A stretch of 64,000 nt of DNA from positions 8,768,775 through 8,832,774 of the forward strand of contig OZ025271.1 in assembly GCA_964019165.1 (NCBI GenBank). The letters run 5' to 3'. Positions 51,059 through 63,035 of the stretch are shown in pieces. The translations under genes and the position numbers were made by a program. The stretch's first letter is position 1; the number at the start of each line of letters is the position of its first letter. The stretch is from Mastigias papua. Lineage: Eukaryota > Cnidaria > Scyphozoa > Rhizostomeae > Mastigiidae. The notes beneath the pieces are model-generated. The model was not told the DNA's origin. It made no database searches and worked only from the letters and a program-made list of their open reading frames with translations.

Positions 51059-51250
51059 ATGAAAGTCAATGAGGAGGTTATGGACCAAGAAAATGGACAA
51101 GAAAACGAAGATGATATAGGCCTATTTGACGATGATCAAGCTGACAAGGACGATATTATTATTCTAGAGGATGATGAGGCTGATTTTAGTAAAATGTATT
51201 TACAAAAACACAATTTCATATCACTCAGTGGCTCTCTCAACACTTTCTCC
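51059..51250 (+). other. Acidic open segment, opposite strand to the transposase
   Basis: The + frame starts MKVNEEVMDQENGQENEDD and continues with FDDDQADKDDIIILEDDEAD. It abuts the pogo fragment head to head. It could be a host exon or an unrelated acidic stretch; no splice donor or family identified. Confidence 0.2.
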
Positions 51251-51539
51251 CCCTTCGTGCAGCTTTGTACACGTTTTTTATTTTATAACAAACTTACCTC
51301 AAGCCGTACTAGTAGAAGTTTCTTAAATTTTCTATTGTTTTCTATTGGTAATGTTCGTTTAAAACAATATAAAATGTAAAACAAGAAATAAAGGGTAATC
51401 CCAGCAACGAGTGTCCATGGGAATGAGGCCAAAGATTCATGGTGCACAGAAGAATATGAATGAAGATCGTGTATAATGTAGATTAGGGATGTAGAGAATG
51501 GAAAGGTATATGAGAGAAGCATACTGTATATGAAAATAG

Positions 51540-53700
51540 GTACGATTCGTCAGCTATCAACCTGAGATCAGCGTTTCGGGGGTTTAATGATAGTACGCTT
51601 TTATGATCACAGGCCCCCCAGCATCCCATTGGGACACTATCGTACCAGACGAGGAGTAGAAGTAGTAACAGAAAACGTATAGTGCAGAGAGCAATACGGA
51701 AATGAATCTTAATATGATAAATGAGTAACGACCCGCGATGTATATTCAGCATTGAAATACGGACACGGTGTCCGATCGTACAGGGTAGAGAATGAAGCCA
51801 TGAAAAAATGCATCACTATGTATAGTGTAATTGAGTCATATCACGTATCTTGACTGGTGAACTTTGTATGAACAAGTAAATCTTTAATGTTTGTGTTCCT
51901 TTTGAATGCTACAATGGGTGTGGTTGATGCTATGTCACGTAGGTCTTCGTCTTCTTGAATGATGTGCCAATGTTCATGTAGTATCCGTCCAATCCGTGCA
52001 GTATCCAGATTAAATGGAATAATGAAGGGTAATATATCACAAGAGGCCCGTGAATGGGGTTGTAAGAGATCATCTCGCGATAATGGGCGCACCTTGGAAA
52101 ATAATTTGTTAATGAGGCCAATATTATAGCCCCGTTTGATAAGTATGGTAGATAGTTGTTGTAAATGGAAATCTAAATCGTCATCATTGGAGATACTGCG
52201 ACGGTATCTCAGAGCTTGACTGTAAATGATGCCTGCTTTGCAATTAGGGGGGTGAAAAGAATGTGAATGTAGAAGTGACGGAACATCAGTTGGTTTCTTG
52301 TATAAAGTCGTATGCAGTGTATTGTCTCGGTTGAGAATCAGTACATCTAAGAATGGTATCTCGTTAACTGAATGTGACATTTCAAATTGTATAGTGGGAT
52401 GGGTGCTGTTCATATGTTCAAAGAAAATCTGTAATAGATCAACACCATGAATCCAAATACAAAAAATATCGTCTATGAAACGAAACCACACGAGTGGCTT
52501 CTTACCCCCAGGGGCTGAATTAAGTATATGACGCTCTATAGAGTCCATGAAAATATTAGCATAATTGGAAGCAAATGGTGACCCCATAGCAGTACCGTGT
52601 GTTTGTAGATAAAAATTATCTATAAATTGAAAATAGTTTCTTTGAAGAATGAAGTGAAGTATCTGTCTTAAGTGTTTAACTGATAAAGGGAGGTCACTCC
52701 CATAGAAGGCCTGTAGGACGCTTATGCAAACATTGATTCCCTCATCATGAGGGATGTTGGTGTAAAGTGACTTCACATCAAAAGTCACTAAAAAAGAATT
52801 GCATGGTATGTCATCCGCAATTTCTTTGATTTTACGCAAAAAATGCGTTGTGTCCTGTATATAAGATGGAATTTGCTTAACAATTGGTTTGAGGTAATAG
52901 TCAATGTATTTAGAGAGGTTGCTTGTAGACGTTTGATAGTCTATATGGTGCTGTTGGTAAAGAAATGTGACAAAGGTTGAAATCTCAAAAATTAGATCAC
53001 TCACAGGATTGTGATCCAACTGTACGTAATAGTGTCGATCATTGAGTTGTCGGTGGGCCTCCCTCAGATAACTGGTAGAGTCCCAGATAACAATTTTACC
53101 GCCCTTGTCAGCTGGTTTGATTGTAACATTGTTTTCGGTACATAGATCATGTAGAGCTATTTTATCCTCTCTAGAAAGATTGTCAATACGGGGAAAAGGC
53201 CTATGTTGTTGATTGATTTCAAAGTATATTTGTTCAAGATATCTGTGAATACTAGTATTGTCTGGAATAGGGGGTTCCCATGTTGAAGGAATACGTAGAT
53301 GGTTGAAATCATGTCTAGGTGTTTTTCGATGAAAATATTTCAAATGCATTCGTCTGCGGAATCGTTGAAATGCCGAATCGATTTCTTGGATAGAGGTGGG
53401 CTTAAGTGTAGGTATGAAGCCTAGAACCTTGGATAAGAGATTGATATATGATTGTGATAAATGCATATCACTGAGGTTGTGTATTAGTTCTGTTTTATCG
53501 GTGGTATTCAAGATCAAATGGTGTAATGTTTTCTTGTAAGAATTTTTCTTGGAAGTTCTTTGGCTTCGTTGACGCTTAATCAGAGCTATGGTTTTAAGTT
53601 TGCCAATCTTAGTCATATGGTGTAGGTGATTTGCTAATAATGAAGAAGACAAGATAAAAATTACCCAATGTTTAATGGCTCACTCTCAAATAAACCATTG
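51540..53700 (-). mobile_element. Penelope-like element, approximate extent
   Basis: The minus-strand element includes the RT ORF and a 3' flank with AAACCCCCGAAACGCTGATC (about 51575), similar in type to the CGAAACG sequences after Penelope ORFs. The 5' border upstream of 53652 is not defined; the next 500 bp are AT-rich without a repeat. Confidence 0.6.
51841..53652 (-). CDS. Penelope-like reverse transcriptase, intact, without GIY-YIG domain
   Basis: 603 residues without a stop. Conserved blocks are KPADKGGKIVIWD (~179-191), FLVTFDVKSLYTNIP (~287-301, first catalytic Asp), THGTAMGSPFASNYANIFMD (~351-370), WFRFIDDIFCIWIHG (~389-403, catalytic Asp pair) and EIPFLDVLI, followed by the helical thumb. 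This is the full Penelope RT, related to telomerase RT. The protein ends at DLLVHTKFTSQDT, exactly where the Cys linker and GIY-YIG nuclease follow in the element at 25.7 kb, and the downstream minus strand has no such domain in any frame. It may be an endonuclease-less Penelope type or a copy that lost the domain. The frame is the longest in the window with no lesion, so the element could be recent. Confidence 0.88.
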   Translation of the reverse strand: MSSSLLANHLHHMTKIGKLKTIALIKRQRSQRTSKKNSYKKTLHHLILNTTDKTELIHNLSDMHLSQSYINLLSKVLGFIPTLKPTSIQEIDSAFQRFRRRMHLKYFHRKTPRHDFNHLRIPSTWEPPIPDNTSIHRYLEQIYFEINQQHRPFPRIDNLSREDKIALHDLCTENNVTIKPADKGGKIVIWDSTSYLREAHRQLNDRHYYVQLDHNPVSDLIFEISTFVTFLYQQHHIDYQTSTSNLSKYIDYYLKPIVKQIPSYIQDTTHFLRKIKEIADDIPCNSFLVTFDVKSLYTNIPHDEGINVCISVLQAFYGSDLPLSVKHLRQILHFILQRNYFQFIDNFYLQTHGTAMGSPFASNYANIFMDSIERHILNSAPGGKKPLVWFRFIDDIFCIWIHGVDLLQIFFEHMNSTHPTIQFEMSHSVNEIPFLDVLILNRDNTLHTTLYKKPTDVPSLLHSHSFHPPNCKAGIIYSQALRYRRSISNDDDLDFHLQQLSTILIKRGYNIGLINKLFSKVRPLSRDDLLQPHSRASCDILPFIIPFNLDTARIGRILHEHWHIIQEDEDLRDIASTTPIVAFKRNTNIKDLLVHTKFTSQDT

Positions 53701-56700
53701 AATGTCTGTTTACAGTAATAAGATCATAGAATAATGGTGTAAGATTATGTAGAAAAGTAATATATGCAAAACACATGCTTCGAATATATTTTGTAAAATC
53801 AAACGGGATATAATGGTATACATGTAATAGTTTTGGTCTCGGTTTGGAAAAGAAATATAGTCGAATATGGTTATCGAAAATTGAAGGTATTTTGATGTAA
53901 TGAGGAAATGCTGTACCTTACAGGTGTATTGTACGAAACCAGGTAAATATAATGAGTAAACAAGCTGATTTTATATCATGAAATCGGAGAAATCGGCTAG
54001 CTGGAGATTGTCATATGTTAGAACACGGAGCAAATAATGATAAAAATCTTCGGTACTGCAATACTTAGGGTATCGGAATGTATGTGAATTTTGAAAAAGG
54101 GAGCAAAGCTGAATTGTTATCGTAAAAAAAATTTTCTAGCATTTTGAAGGAAGGGTATCGGCTATGTAGAATTAAATTCAATTTCAATTCAGTTCAATTC
54201 ATTTTAAATCCCACTATATACAATGTACAACAATAACTACATAAAGATTAAAAAAACACTCAAAGATCAAAATAAGCACTTTGTATTATAGGGACTTCTT
54301 AAGGAGGAACTCTCCTACTAGTTTGTAAACTAACTTGAGGAGAGCACCCCTGCACTATAATTTATACTTCAATAACGGACCTATATGTACAGGAGAAATT
54401 TTTCAATGTTGTTCAGCTAGAACAATCTACCACGCCTAGTCAATTCTATGTTATGATTTTCGCATGCTGAATAGGTCACAATTTTTCAGAATCTTTATTG
54501 CAGCTTTGAAAGTTATATTAGAAACTATTGTAGAAGCTTGAAAGCTTGTATTAATGTTTCTGTGATGTTCGTACTGCTTATGCTTTTTCATATCAATATT
54601 TCACTCCCGATTCACTTCCTTTTATAGACTATATCCCTTCGTATTGGGTATAGGTAATTATTATGAGATATAATTAGCGTAGATAATACATTTTCAAATG
54701 TTTGATTTATTTGTGGTAATAAATAATTTTATTTATCATCCGATGAGCAAATCACTAGACATTCTACATCGTCTTCTTTCATGTTTGCAGCTGTTTTAAA
54801 TTTTAAGATATCTATAAAATAGTTTCATTTCGCTCAGCTTTGAGCATTGTTTATAATCGTGAGCATTATGTATGAACTCTATCATTTGATCCATGATAAC
54901 CTTGCGAATTCATTTCATTGACTTTCTCTTCTTCAATCTTAAAGCAGTAACATTATGAAAATTGATAAATTCTACCTACGCTGTGGTTCGTAGTAGAGAG
55001 ACAAACCTAACCAGTTTATACTAAGGGATTTGAAAATCCAAAAGAAAAAAGCCTTTAGTTGTGGATCTGGGCCACAATGCTTTCAAGTTTGACTTGTATC
55101 AATTGAAAAGGGATCAGGGTACACAAAGTTATTTTTTAGTCCACTATGAAAAACCAACCACAATAAAGGCGATTTGAGTTATGATGGCTTTAGGCTATAA
55201 ATTATGCGAATGGATGCAGTATATATACGATACGTCATCTGACAAAGAGAAAATTGGCCATTTGACTGTACAGGACTTAGAAATGCAAACCAGAATAGCT
55301 TTTGGTTATGGCTTTGGGTGTAATTGTTGTCAAAATCGAGTACGCTGTGTCAATTGAAAAGGGAACGCAACAAATAAAAGTGTAAAATGTTAGTTCAGTA
55401 ACACAAGACACCAACCATTATAAGAGCAATATGATTTTTGTGGGCTCTATTCTCTCTGGAAATTATCATAAAGAAGCATATTGAATCTCAAGGGCGTAGC
55501 ATTGGTAAAAATCTTCTGCTACGTGCGATCGAATATAAAGGTGTGTATGTATACGGAATAATATACCCCTTGAGGAAGGCCCGGGAATGAAGAAAAAGAA
55601 CAGAAAACAGCTGATTTTACAAGACACATCTGTCATCCTTTAAAGATAGAAATGGTTGGTAAAAGGTTTTACATAAAGGCTGTTCAAAATCTGTGCTCTC
55701 TCTGTGTGCAAATGACATCACATCCTTACTGCATGAAACATCTCCTGAAATGCGAGAAAACTAATGTAATAACACGCATGGCCTAAGAAAGACATGCTAC
55801 CGGCAAAACAGATTTTCAACAGAAATAAAAATAACATGGGAAAACCGAGAGACAGGAGTGGATAGAAACTCGTGAATTGCAATAAAACAGACGGGAAATA
55901 AGAACAAACGTTAATAAAATGAAGTTTTTAAATTCATGCAATACTTGAAAGTAAACTTTAAGCAATTTTAGTTGAATAAAATGTAGAAATCATCTCAAAA
56001 TATTCGCAATAGGTAAGTACACGCAGTTCCTTCTAGTCGCAAACAATAGACCCAGAGGTCAATGCGAGCAAGGGTATAAATAGCTTTGCATACATCACTT
56101 CCGACCTTTGCATCTTGGACATCGGTCATGCAAGCACTCCATGTTATTACTCTGTGAGATCAAATTAATCAAGGGCAGGTATTTACGCTGTACCTTCTAA
56201 TTACAATTCGTTCATTCTTTACTACAGTTAATTGTAGCTTTAATTCTGTAAAAGGACTTAATTGTGCAATGTATGTGACTTCAGCAACAGCTTTGCTTTC
56301 AATTTCATGCACGAGGGGTAGCCATGCCATGACGGCAAACTCAACGTTTAACTCAAATACCGTTTTGAACTTTTCATAAAAATAATTTTGACCTATTAAA
56401 CTGCACAATTGCTAAATGAAACTTTTAAAATTCGATGTGATACTTACAGTATTCCTGCATTTCAGGTCAGATTTCCAACTTTCAAGCATGCACGGGCAGA
56501 CGTAAAACTTGGTAATGGAATGCTGAAACATACCAATGTTGACACAGCGGAATTATGCCTACAGACGACATGAGAAACACAGATAAGTAAACTTCCTATA
56601 CTTCATTCTTGTACCTTGCAAATCTAAGCATTTCATGTCATATCCAGTAGACATATCCCTCTCAGACACAAGAAGCATCGCATAAGCTTCGACAACCAAA

Positions 56701-58050
56701 ATCTCCTTTCGATGAAGGATTAATAATCTGCAATAAGCAGTTGAAAATAATAATAGACAGTTGAATATTGGCTAAAATGCAGAAGAAGGCCTTCGCAAAT
56801 CTCTGGGATAGATTGTTTTTTATTCGACAGACCATGCTTTTACAGGAAGAACGGCAAGTAACGAAACAATCCTTTGGGAATGCACGAAGCATTAGTTGCA
56901 AAAGCATGCACATGCATGGCGCAAATTGAATGAACAGAAATCAATAGGATTCGAAACACTGCATGTTATATGAGGGTAGAGAGCATTCTTTAAAGTTTTC
57001 AACAAGCTTCTAATATGAAAATGAAAAGATAAGGAAAACAAAGTTGAAAAACATTAGATTTATCTTCTTGTTTAGTATGCCATGACTTGTCCTTTGAACT
57101 AAATATGCTTGAGAAATGCCTTACACTAATAATTGATTTAATAAGGTTTAAATTAGAACTCAAACAAATTGTGAGCACCCATCAATATTTCATATAATTA
57201 ACACGAGAATCTGGCGATATAATGACTCAAATCAGCATCGCCTCCTTTGGAATAAAGAACACGCTCTTTTACACTTTTGTAGGTTTTGCAAAGGTTGTAG
57301 TTTATTGCGGTATTGCTAGATTCTGGAAGTTTGGTGGTTGATGATCTTGAGGCTGGAGGTTTGTGAATGGTGGTTAGTGTCAGGAGTGTGGTATCAAGGG
57401 CAAATCTAACAAAATTGTAAAAGAGCATGTCATCAAAAGGGGGGGATATCAAGAGTTTTAACAAAGGTTCAGGTTTATGGTCAAAGAAATAAGACAACAT
57501 CAGAAAACTATGAAAAATAACCAAAGCAAAACTACGGAAATCAGTCCTTTAAACACAGAGATGTACTAACAATGACCTGTACACATCTGCTCACGCGAAA
57601 TGCAAAGCGTAAAATAAAAAATCAAATATGAAGAGCACAAATATACTTTAGTCAATTGTTGGGGCTATTTTGGGATACATTGCTCCAACCTGTAATAAAC
57701 TTTCATTATTAGTTAGAATTAATAATTGATTATCAATTAGAACTAATTATTATCATTCTCATTGTATTACTTCATCATCTGTATCAACCCCTCTCCAACC
57801 CCCGTCATCCCAAATATACCTTATATGTACACAATATTGTTCCATAGGCTCAAAGCTTGAATCCAAATCCAGAAACCGAACAGGCAAAATAAAAGACTGA
57901 ATGATAATTGTCAAATACATTGGTGAAATGCATCAGCACTCCTTCCCCCCTAAAGCATAGTTTTACATTGATGATGCAAACTAGAACAATCAATAAGTCA
58001 ATCACTTTTACCCAAGTATTATATATTCTTTGATCTTTACATTATTTAAA
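53700..58050. other. Mostly featureless; one candidate exon and one weak repeat
   Basis: The minus frame at 56169-56408 follows TTGTGCAG, ends near a GAAG/GTACAG donor, and reads VEFAVMAWLPLVHEIESKAV then AEVTYIAQLS; it may be an exon but is not recognised. Two related segments near 55090-55190 and 55350-55430 share GT(A/G)TCAATTGAAAAGGGA and ACCAACCA.TATAA. Nothing else is supported. Confidence 0.3.
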
Positions 58051-58059
58051 TATGATTGT

Positions 58060-60120
58060 TAACATTAAGGCTCTGAATTGGCAAATTATTCACACAACAT
58101 TGATTACAAACAATCATTTCATATATGTTTGCAAATTTAGATGAAAAGAGAAGAACATCATCGACTAAATACCAAACTCAAACTGAAATCAATGAAGGAT
58201 ATATGAGACTTACGCATGCTTTTATCGTTAAATTAATATAATATTTTATATATAATTGGTTGTATAGGACAGTTAAAATGGAAAATAGATATGGAGAAAG
58301 AAGGCAATGATAGAACAAATACTTAATTTACAATGACATCAATGTAGCAAAAACAATTTTGCATATATTTATCTTTAGATCATTTACATATAACTGCTCT
58401 AATGGAGCATTAGAAATAGAAAAGAAAGATGGAATAAGAAGAAAGTCTTCGAGCAAATACTGAATTCAAAATGACAAGAATGGAATACATATGATTTATA
58501 TATATTTTATATATGAATTATAGTAATGTCATTGCTATGGTGGAGTATCTACACCTGCAAAAGAAAGATGGCAAAAAGAAGCAAATGATCGACTAAATAC
58601 TCAACTCAAAATGATAAGTATGGAACAGGTATGAGATATATATATTTTTATCTATAAATTATTTATTTATAATTGTTAGCATTTAGGGTCTAGACCGGTC
58701 TTCAATGGCAAGAAGGATGCAGAAGGAAGCAAAATCATGGAACAGATACTCAACTCAAAATATTATAAATGGAACATGTATGAGTAATACATATACATTT
58801 ATCCTCATGTTATTTCATATAATTTGTTTTATGTCACATTAATAATGGCAAAAGAACGAGACAATTATATCTACAACTACTTCATGTAATGTAGTCAAAA
58901 AACGATGGAGCACGTGTGACTTGTGTATATTTGTCAATGTTCAATCAGTTACATATAACAGTTCTTAAGGAGCACCTAAAATGGTAAAGAAGGATGGACA
59001 AGAAAGAAAATAAGCGAATAAATACTCAACTCAAAATGACTTCATTGAAGCAGGTTAGTTTTACGTGTATGTTTATATTTAACTTATCGATATATAATTG
59101 TTACAATGAAGTATATAAAATGGCACAAAAGGATGAAAGAAGAAGAAAATCATCAAGCAAATAGGCCTACTCAACTTAAAATAACAACATTGGAGCAGGT
59201 ATGTTTCATTTGTATGTATATATTAAGTTTTATACTTAATTAAAATGGCAAATAAGGATGAAAGAAGAACAAAATCATTGAACAAATACTCAACTAAATG
59301 TGATATCATTGCAGCAGGTGTGTTTTATTTGTATGTTTATATTTAAGTTTGATATTTAATTAAAATGACAAAGAGGAATGAAGGAAGAAGAAAATTATTG
59401 AACAAATACTCAACTCAAAATGACATCATCGGAGCAGGTATGTTTCATTTGCATGTTTATATTTAAGTTATCGATATACAATTGTTATTGTGAACTATAT
59501 AAAATGGCAAAGAAGGATGGAAAAAGAAGAAACTCGTCGAGCAAATACTCAACTCAAAATGACATCATCGGAGCAGGTATGTTTCATTTGCATGTTTATA
59601 TTTAAGTTATCGATATACAATTGTTATTGTGAACTATATAAAATGGCAACGAAGTATGAAAGAAGAAAATCGGCGAACAAATACTAAACTCAAAAGTGTG
59701 TAAATGGGAAACCAAAGAGTAATATTTATTTAAATTTCATATTTGTATTTATTTACTATCAAGCATCTACATTTGCAAAACAGGATGGAGGGAGAAGAAA
59801 ATCTTTCATCATTCATGTCAATCATTTCAAAGTAACAAAAATGCAACAGGTAGGAGTCATATGTTAATATATGTATCTGTCTTTAAGTCATATGTGTGTA
59901 TAATTATAAGAATCGAGAAACTATAATGGCAAAACGATAGAAAAAGCAAAAAATCATTTAAATACAATGGTGAATCACAACTATGTTAATTGATAAATTA
60001 TTTTCAATTTTAGTTTTCTTCAATATTTAACAGGACATGTTATATAGCTACTGACTAACGTTTATAAAGACACAATGAGTAATGGAAAGAATATGGCTGG
60101 ATATTGAACAGGTGTTGTTA
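58060..60120 (+). repeat. Tandem array of exon-like units, 120-150 bp each
   Basis: About 12-14 units, each with a region encoding a Lys/Glu-rich segment and ending in GAGCAG/GTATG-type splice donors. Donor GTs lie at 58629, 58778, 59054, 59199, 59318, 59438, 59577, and weakly at 59850 and 60112; worn units fill the double-length gaps. The shared frame gives KWQRRMEKEE and NTQLKMTS.EQ, for example RRMDKKENKRINTQLKMTSL (58995-59050) and KRMKEEENHQANRPTQLKIT (near 59120). Several units read open into the donor in the same phase; others have one or two stops. Between units are T-rich stretches with TTTATATTTAAG. The pattern looks like repeated duplication of a short exon with its intron, coding a charged helical repeat; a plain satellite is the alternative. 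Confidence 0.6.
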
Positions 60121-60263
60121 TGATGTTGAACGACTTTTGTGAAATCAATTCTATCAATGCAATAACCAAGAAGATTGTTGGAAATTCATTACAACATTTC
60201 CATCAGATTTAAATGTTTAAATACGTAATGCAATAACATGATATCTTATTATTTGAACTTAAG

Positions 60264-60322
60264 GAGTCAATGAAAGATGATATGGTTCTATCAAAGAGAA
60301 GACTATATCAAGGACTTCAATT
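60264..60322 (+). CDS. Candidate exon after the tandem array
   Basis: Follows TTTGAACTTAAG and ends at a strong donor, AATT/GTAAGT (60323). In the phase left by the array it reads ESMKDDMVLSKRRLYQGLQ without a stop. It is 59 nt. Context makes it a possible next exon of an array-bearing gene; nothing else proves it. Confidence 0.3.
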
Positions 60323-60571
60323 GTAAGTTACACTCTGGATTAACTATATTTTATCACTATGGCCAAAGAATAAGAGACATAGCATGGATTCTGTCATGTC
60401 AGGGAAAATACTACCAAATTGAACATAGATTTAAAAATCAGGATCGAGATAGGAAAAAGTGGATAAAACTGAATCATGACAATTGAAAAATGATTACACA
60501 TCTGAAACCATGTTAATTTTGCTATCTGGTTCTCTTTGACTAATGATGATAGTTGAAAGAGAGAGGGTCTC

Positions 60572-62457
60572 TAGAACTATTACAGAAATGGACTAACAAA
60601 TAAAATGAAAAATGATCTGAAAGCTTTTTATTGATTAACATTAGATGACTTTAAGCAGTGAGTTCAGAAGAGTAATGTGGGTTTGGGCTATTGTCAGCTT
60701 TGATGGTTGGTGGTTTATGGATGATGGTGGATGGAAGATGTAGTTAAGGGTGTTGAAGGTTGGAGATAGAAAATATTTCATCTAATGGTAATCATCAATG
60801 CATTTTATGAATGTGCTTGGAAACATAGAACAATTTCCACTTTCAAATTCAACATTTCAGCAAAGGAACCAGATAACAAAGATTAACTAATTGTTTCAAG
60901 TTTATATACTTTCATTTCTTTTACATGAATCAAAACTTTAGATATCATGGACCACAAAACAATAAAGCAAAAAGGAGTACTTTTAAGTTCAAGCCAGATA
61001 AACTATGTGATGAAGAGAAGAACTGTTCATTTGCCTTCTAATTTCTTCACTTCAATGTTTCCTCTAATAAACCGAACATAGTATCGCTAATAATGTTACT
61101 TGTATAGTTCTTCTGATGTGTCATATCCCTTTTTACTTTAACTTTATTTCAGTGAGACTGATAACTAGTGCAACCGAATACTTTTGCACTTCTCAAAAAT
61201 AGAACAGAGGCATATAACATTGAGCTACAAACCTATTGCTGTCAATCAAATTCAAAAGTTTTGTACGCTGAAGATTTTCATCATATTAATTCATCATCTC
61301 TTTTTCTACCATAATCTTAACCAAGCCAAATTGTTAACTAGTGTGAAATAACACATCTATATTTCCATATCTCAAAACTAGAAACGACTGAAATCAGACT
61401 GGGCAAGCATGTATAGCCAGTAGAGAGATTTAATAGTTCTGTATCCTGAACATTCCCGTAATAATATGTCTGAGTAAAAAGCAATTCCCTTGCAGCTCTC
61501 GAAGAAATGTTTATTAAAGTTACCAGTTAATTTGGTGCTGAGTACTGAACAAACATAACGCTTACCTGTGGGCTGATTGCAGAAATTTTGCAGACTTAGA
61601 GAGATCTGTTCGATTGGCATTACATAACTCGTCATTAAAATATATCATACTACAATACATAACAATTACTAAACTGGATTAAATAACTTACATTTCTCTT
61701 ATATTTTGAAGAATAAATTGAATATCTTCCAAACTATAGATCACTTTGCTGCCTTTCTCGTTCTCCTTTCAGCTAACAATCCACGATGCATGCTGAAGAG
61801 AAAGTTGAAGGACTGTAGAAGAAGAAGAAGAAGAAGAAGACGACAATAAAGGACAGAAGAGGGACTACCTTTCACTCAAACCTGAATACTTTTAGTATTT
61901 AATGAACAGTTTAGCAGTTATATGATTTATTTGTGTGTAAATAAATATTTTAAGATATCTGAATATAGCCATTAACAAATGTTAGCGAACCCAATCAGTA
62001 ATGCAATCCCCTTAAACTTATCTTTTACATTATTCAATCTACTAAGTCTTGAAAGAAAGTAGGATGTTTGAGCTCACCATTTTACTTTCTCTCAGCGATT
62101 CCATAAGGCAGTTCTGAAGAACCCCATAGTGTAGAGCACTACGTATAGATTTCAACTATATCCTGATCCATTTACTAACCTTGTTTTTGGCTATGTTCAT
62201 CTGGAGTCTGCATTGTCTTCCTTTCCTACTAATTACACTTGGCTTGTCCTTGAGACTTATTTAATGTTGTGTTTGGGTGTCTATTTTCAGATGGTATTTT
62301 GTGAAAAACAATAGGGGTGTCTTGATAACCTTTGACTAAACCCAGTGATAAAATGAGTCACCCTTCACTTCATTAACGAAGTCTCTTAGGCAACATTTGT
62401 AAGGGTCTAATAGATGTAAGAGTTGTAAACATAAGTTCTACTTACTTATCTTTACCA
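60572..62457 (-). repeat. 1.9-kb duplicated block, copy B (inverted copy of 15662-17603)
   Basis: Reverse complement of the 15.7-17.6 kb block from end to end. This copy lacks the left half of the hairpin at 15633-15723. It has a stop in the RGLLAE exon and an AC in place of the antisense acceptor AG, but has gained or kept a good donor CACAG/GTAAGC (minus strand near 61570) where copy A has CACATGTGTT. It stops at 60572, about 250 bp after the candidate exon following the tandem array. Confidence 0.8.
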
Positions 62458-62469
62458 TAAGATATGACT

Positions 62470-62690
62470 TTAAATTTCATTTGCAAACAGGGCCTGATAA
62501 ACGGCACCGTATGACAGCAGTGCTAACATATTGCAAGATCCGATGAGTAATCATGAGTACATACACACTAATGTTCTCCATTACCTATCTACCTGAATGA
62601 CGTAGCTGTTTACACTAATAATTGCAATTCTTATGAGATTGTTTTGATTGCCGGTGACAAACATTATCAGACGCCATCTTGTGTAATGCG
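62470..62690 (-). repeat. Dispersed repeat, copy B (inverted copy of 3425-3635)
   Basis: Minus-strand copy of the repeat described at 3425-3635, directly after the 1.9-kb block. Confidence 0.6.
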
Positions 62691-62784
62691 TAAAATTGAG
62701 TGCATGCAAAAATTTGAATGCATGCGTCTACGCATGCGCATACCATCAAGTACGTCAATCTCAGCCCACAGGTCGTCAATAGGT

Positions 62785-63035
62785 ATATCAAAGCACTCAA
62801 ATATTTGCAGAGTGAAATAACGTTGCATTGTTTTGAGTGCCCCCGTGTTTTATCAAAGCACTCAAATATTTGCAGAATGAAATAACGTTGCATTTTTTTG
62901 AGTGCCCCAGTGTTTTATCAAAGCACTCAAATATTTGCAGAGTGAAACAGTGTTGCATTTTTTTGAGTGCTCTTTGTTCTATCAAAGCACTCAGATATTT
63001 GCAGAGTGAAGTAACGTTGTATTTTTTTGATGGTT
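62785..63035. repeat. 65-bp tandem repeat, 4 copies, each with an internal hairpin
   Basis: ATCAAAGCACTCAAATATTT starts at 62787, 62852, 62917 and (with CAG for CAA) 62981, giving steps of 65, 65 and 64 bp. Each of the first three units contains GCACTCAAA and its mirror TTTGAGTGC about 30 bp apart, so each can fold. The last unit is cut before the mirror half. Confidence 0.9.

Noticed and set aside
57198..57524. Minus-strand 108-codon frame as a gene
   Set aside because: Its central part is low-complexity (GGTGGTTGATG-type text) resembling the 17.4 and 60.7 kb segments; no domain seen.
62785..63035. CRISPR array (four repeats with even spacing)
   Set aside because: The whole 65-bp unit repeats, with no unique spacers, in a eukaryotic context without cas genes.
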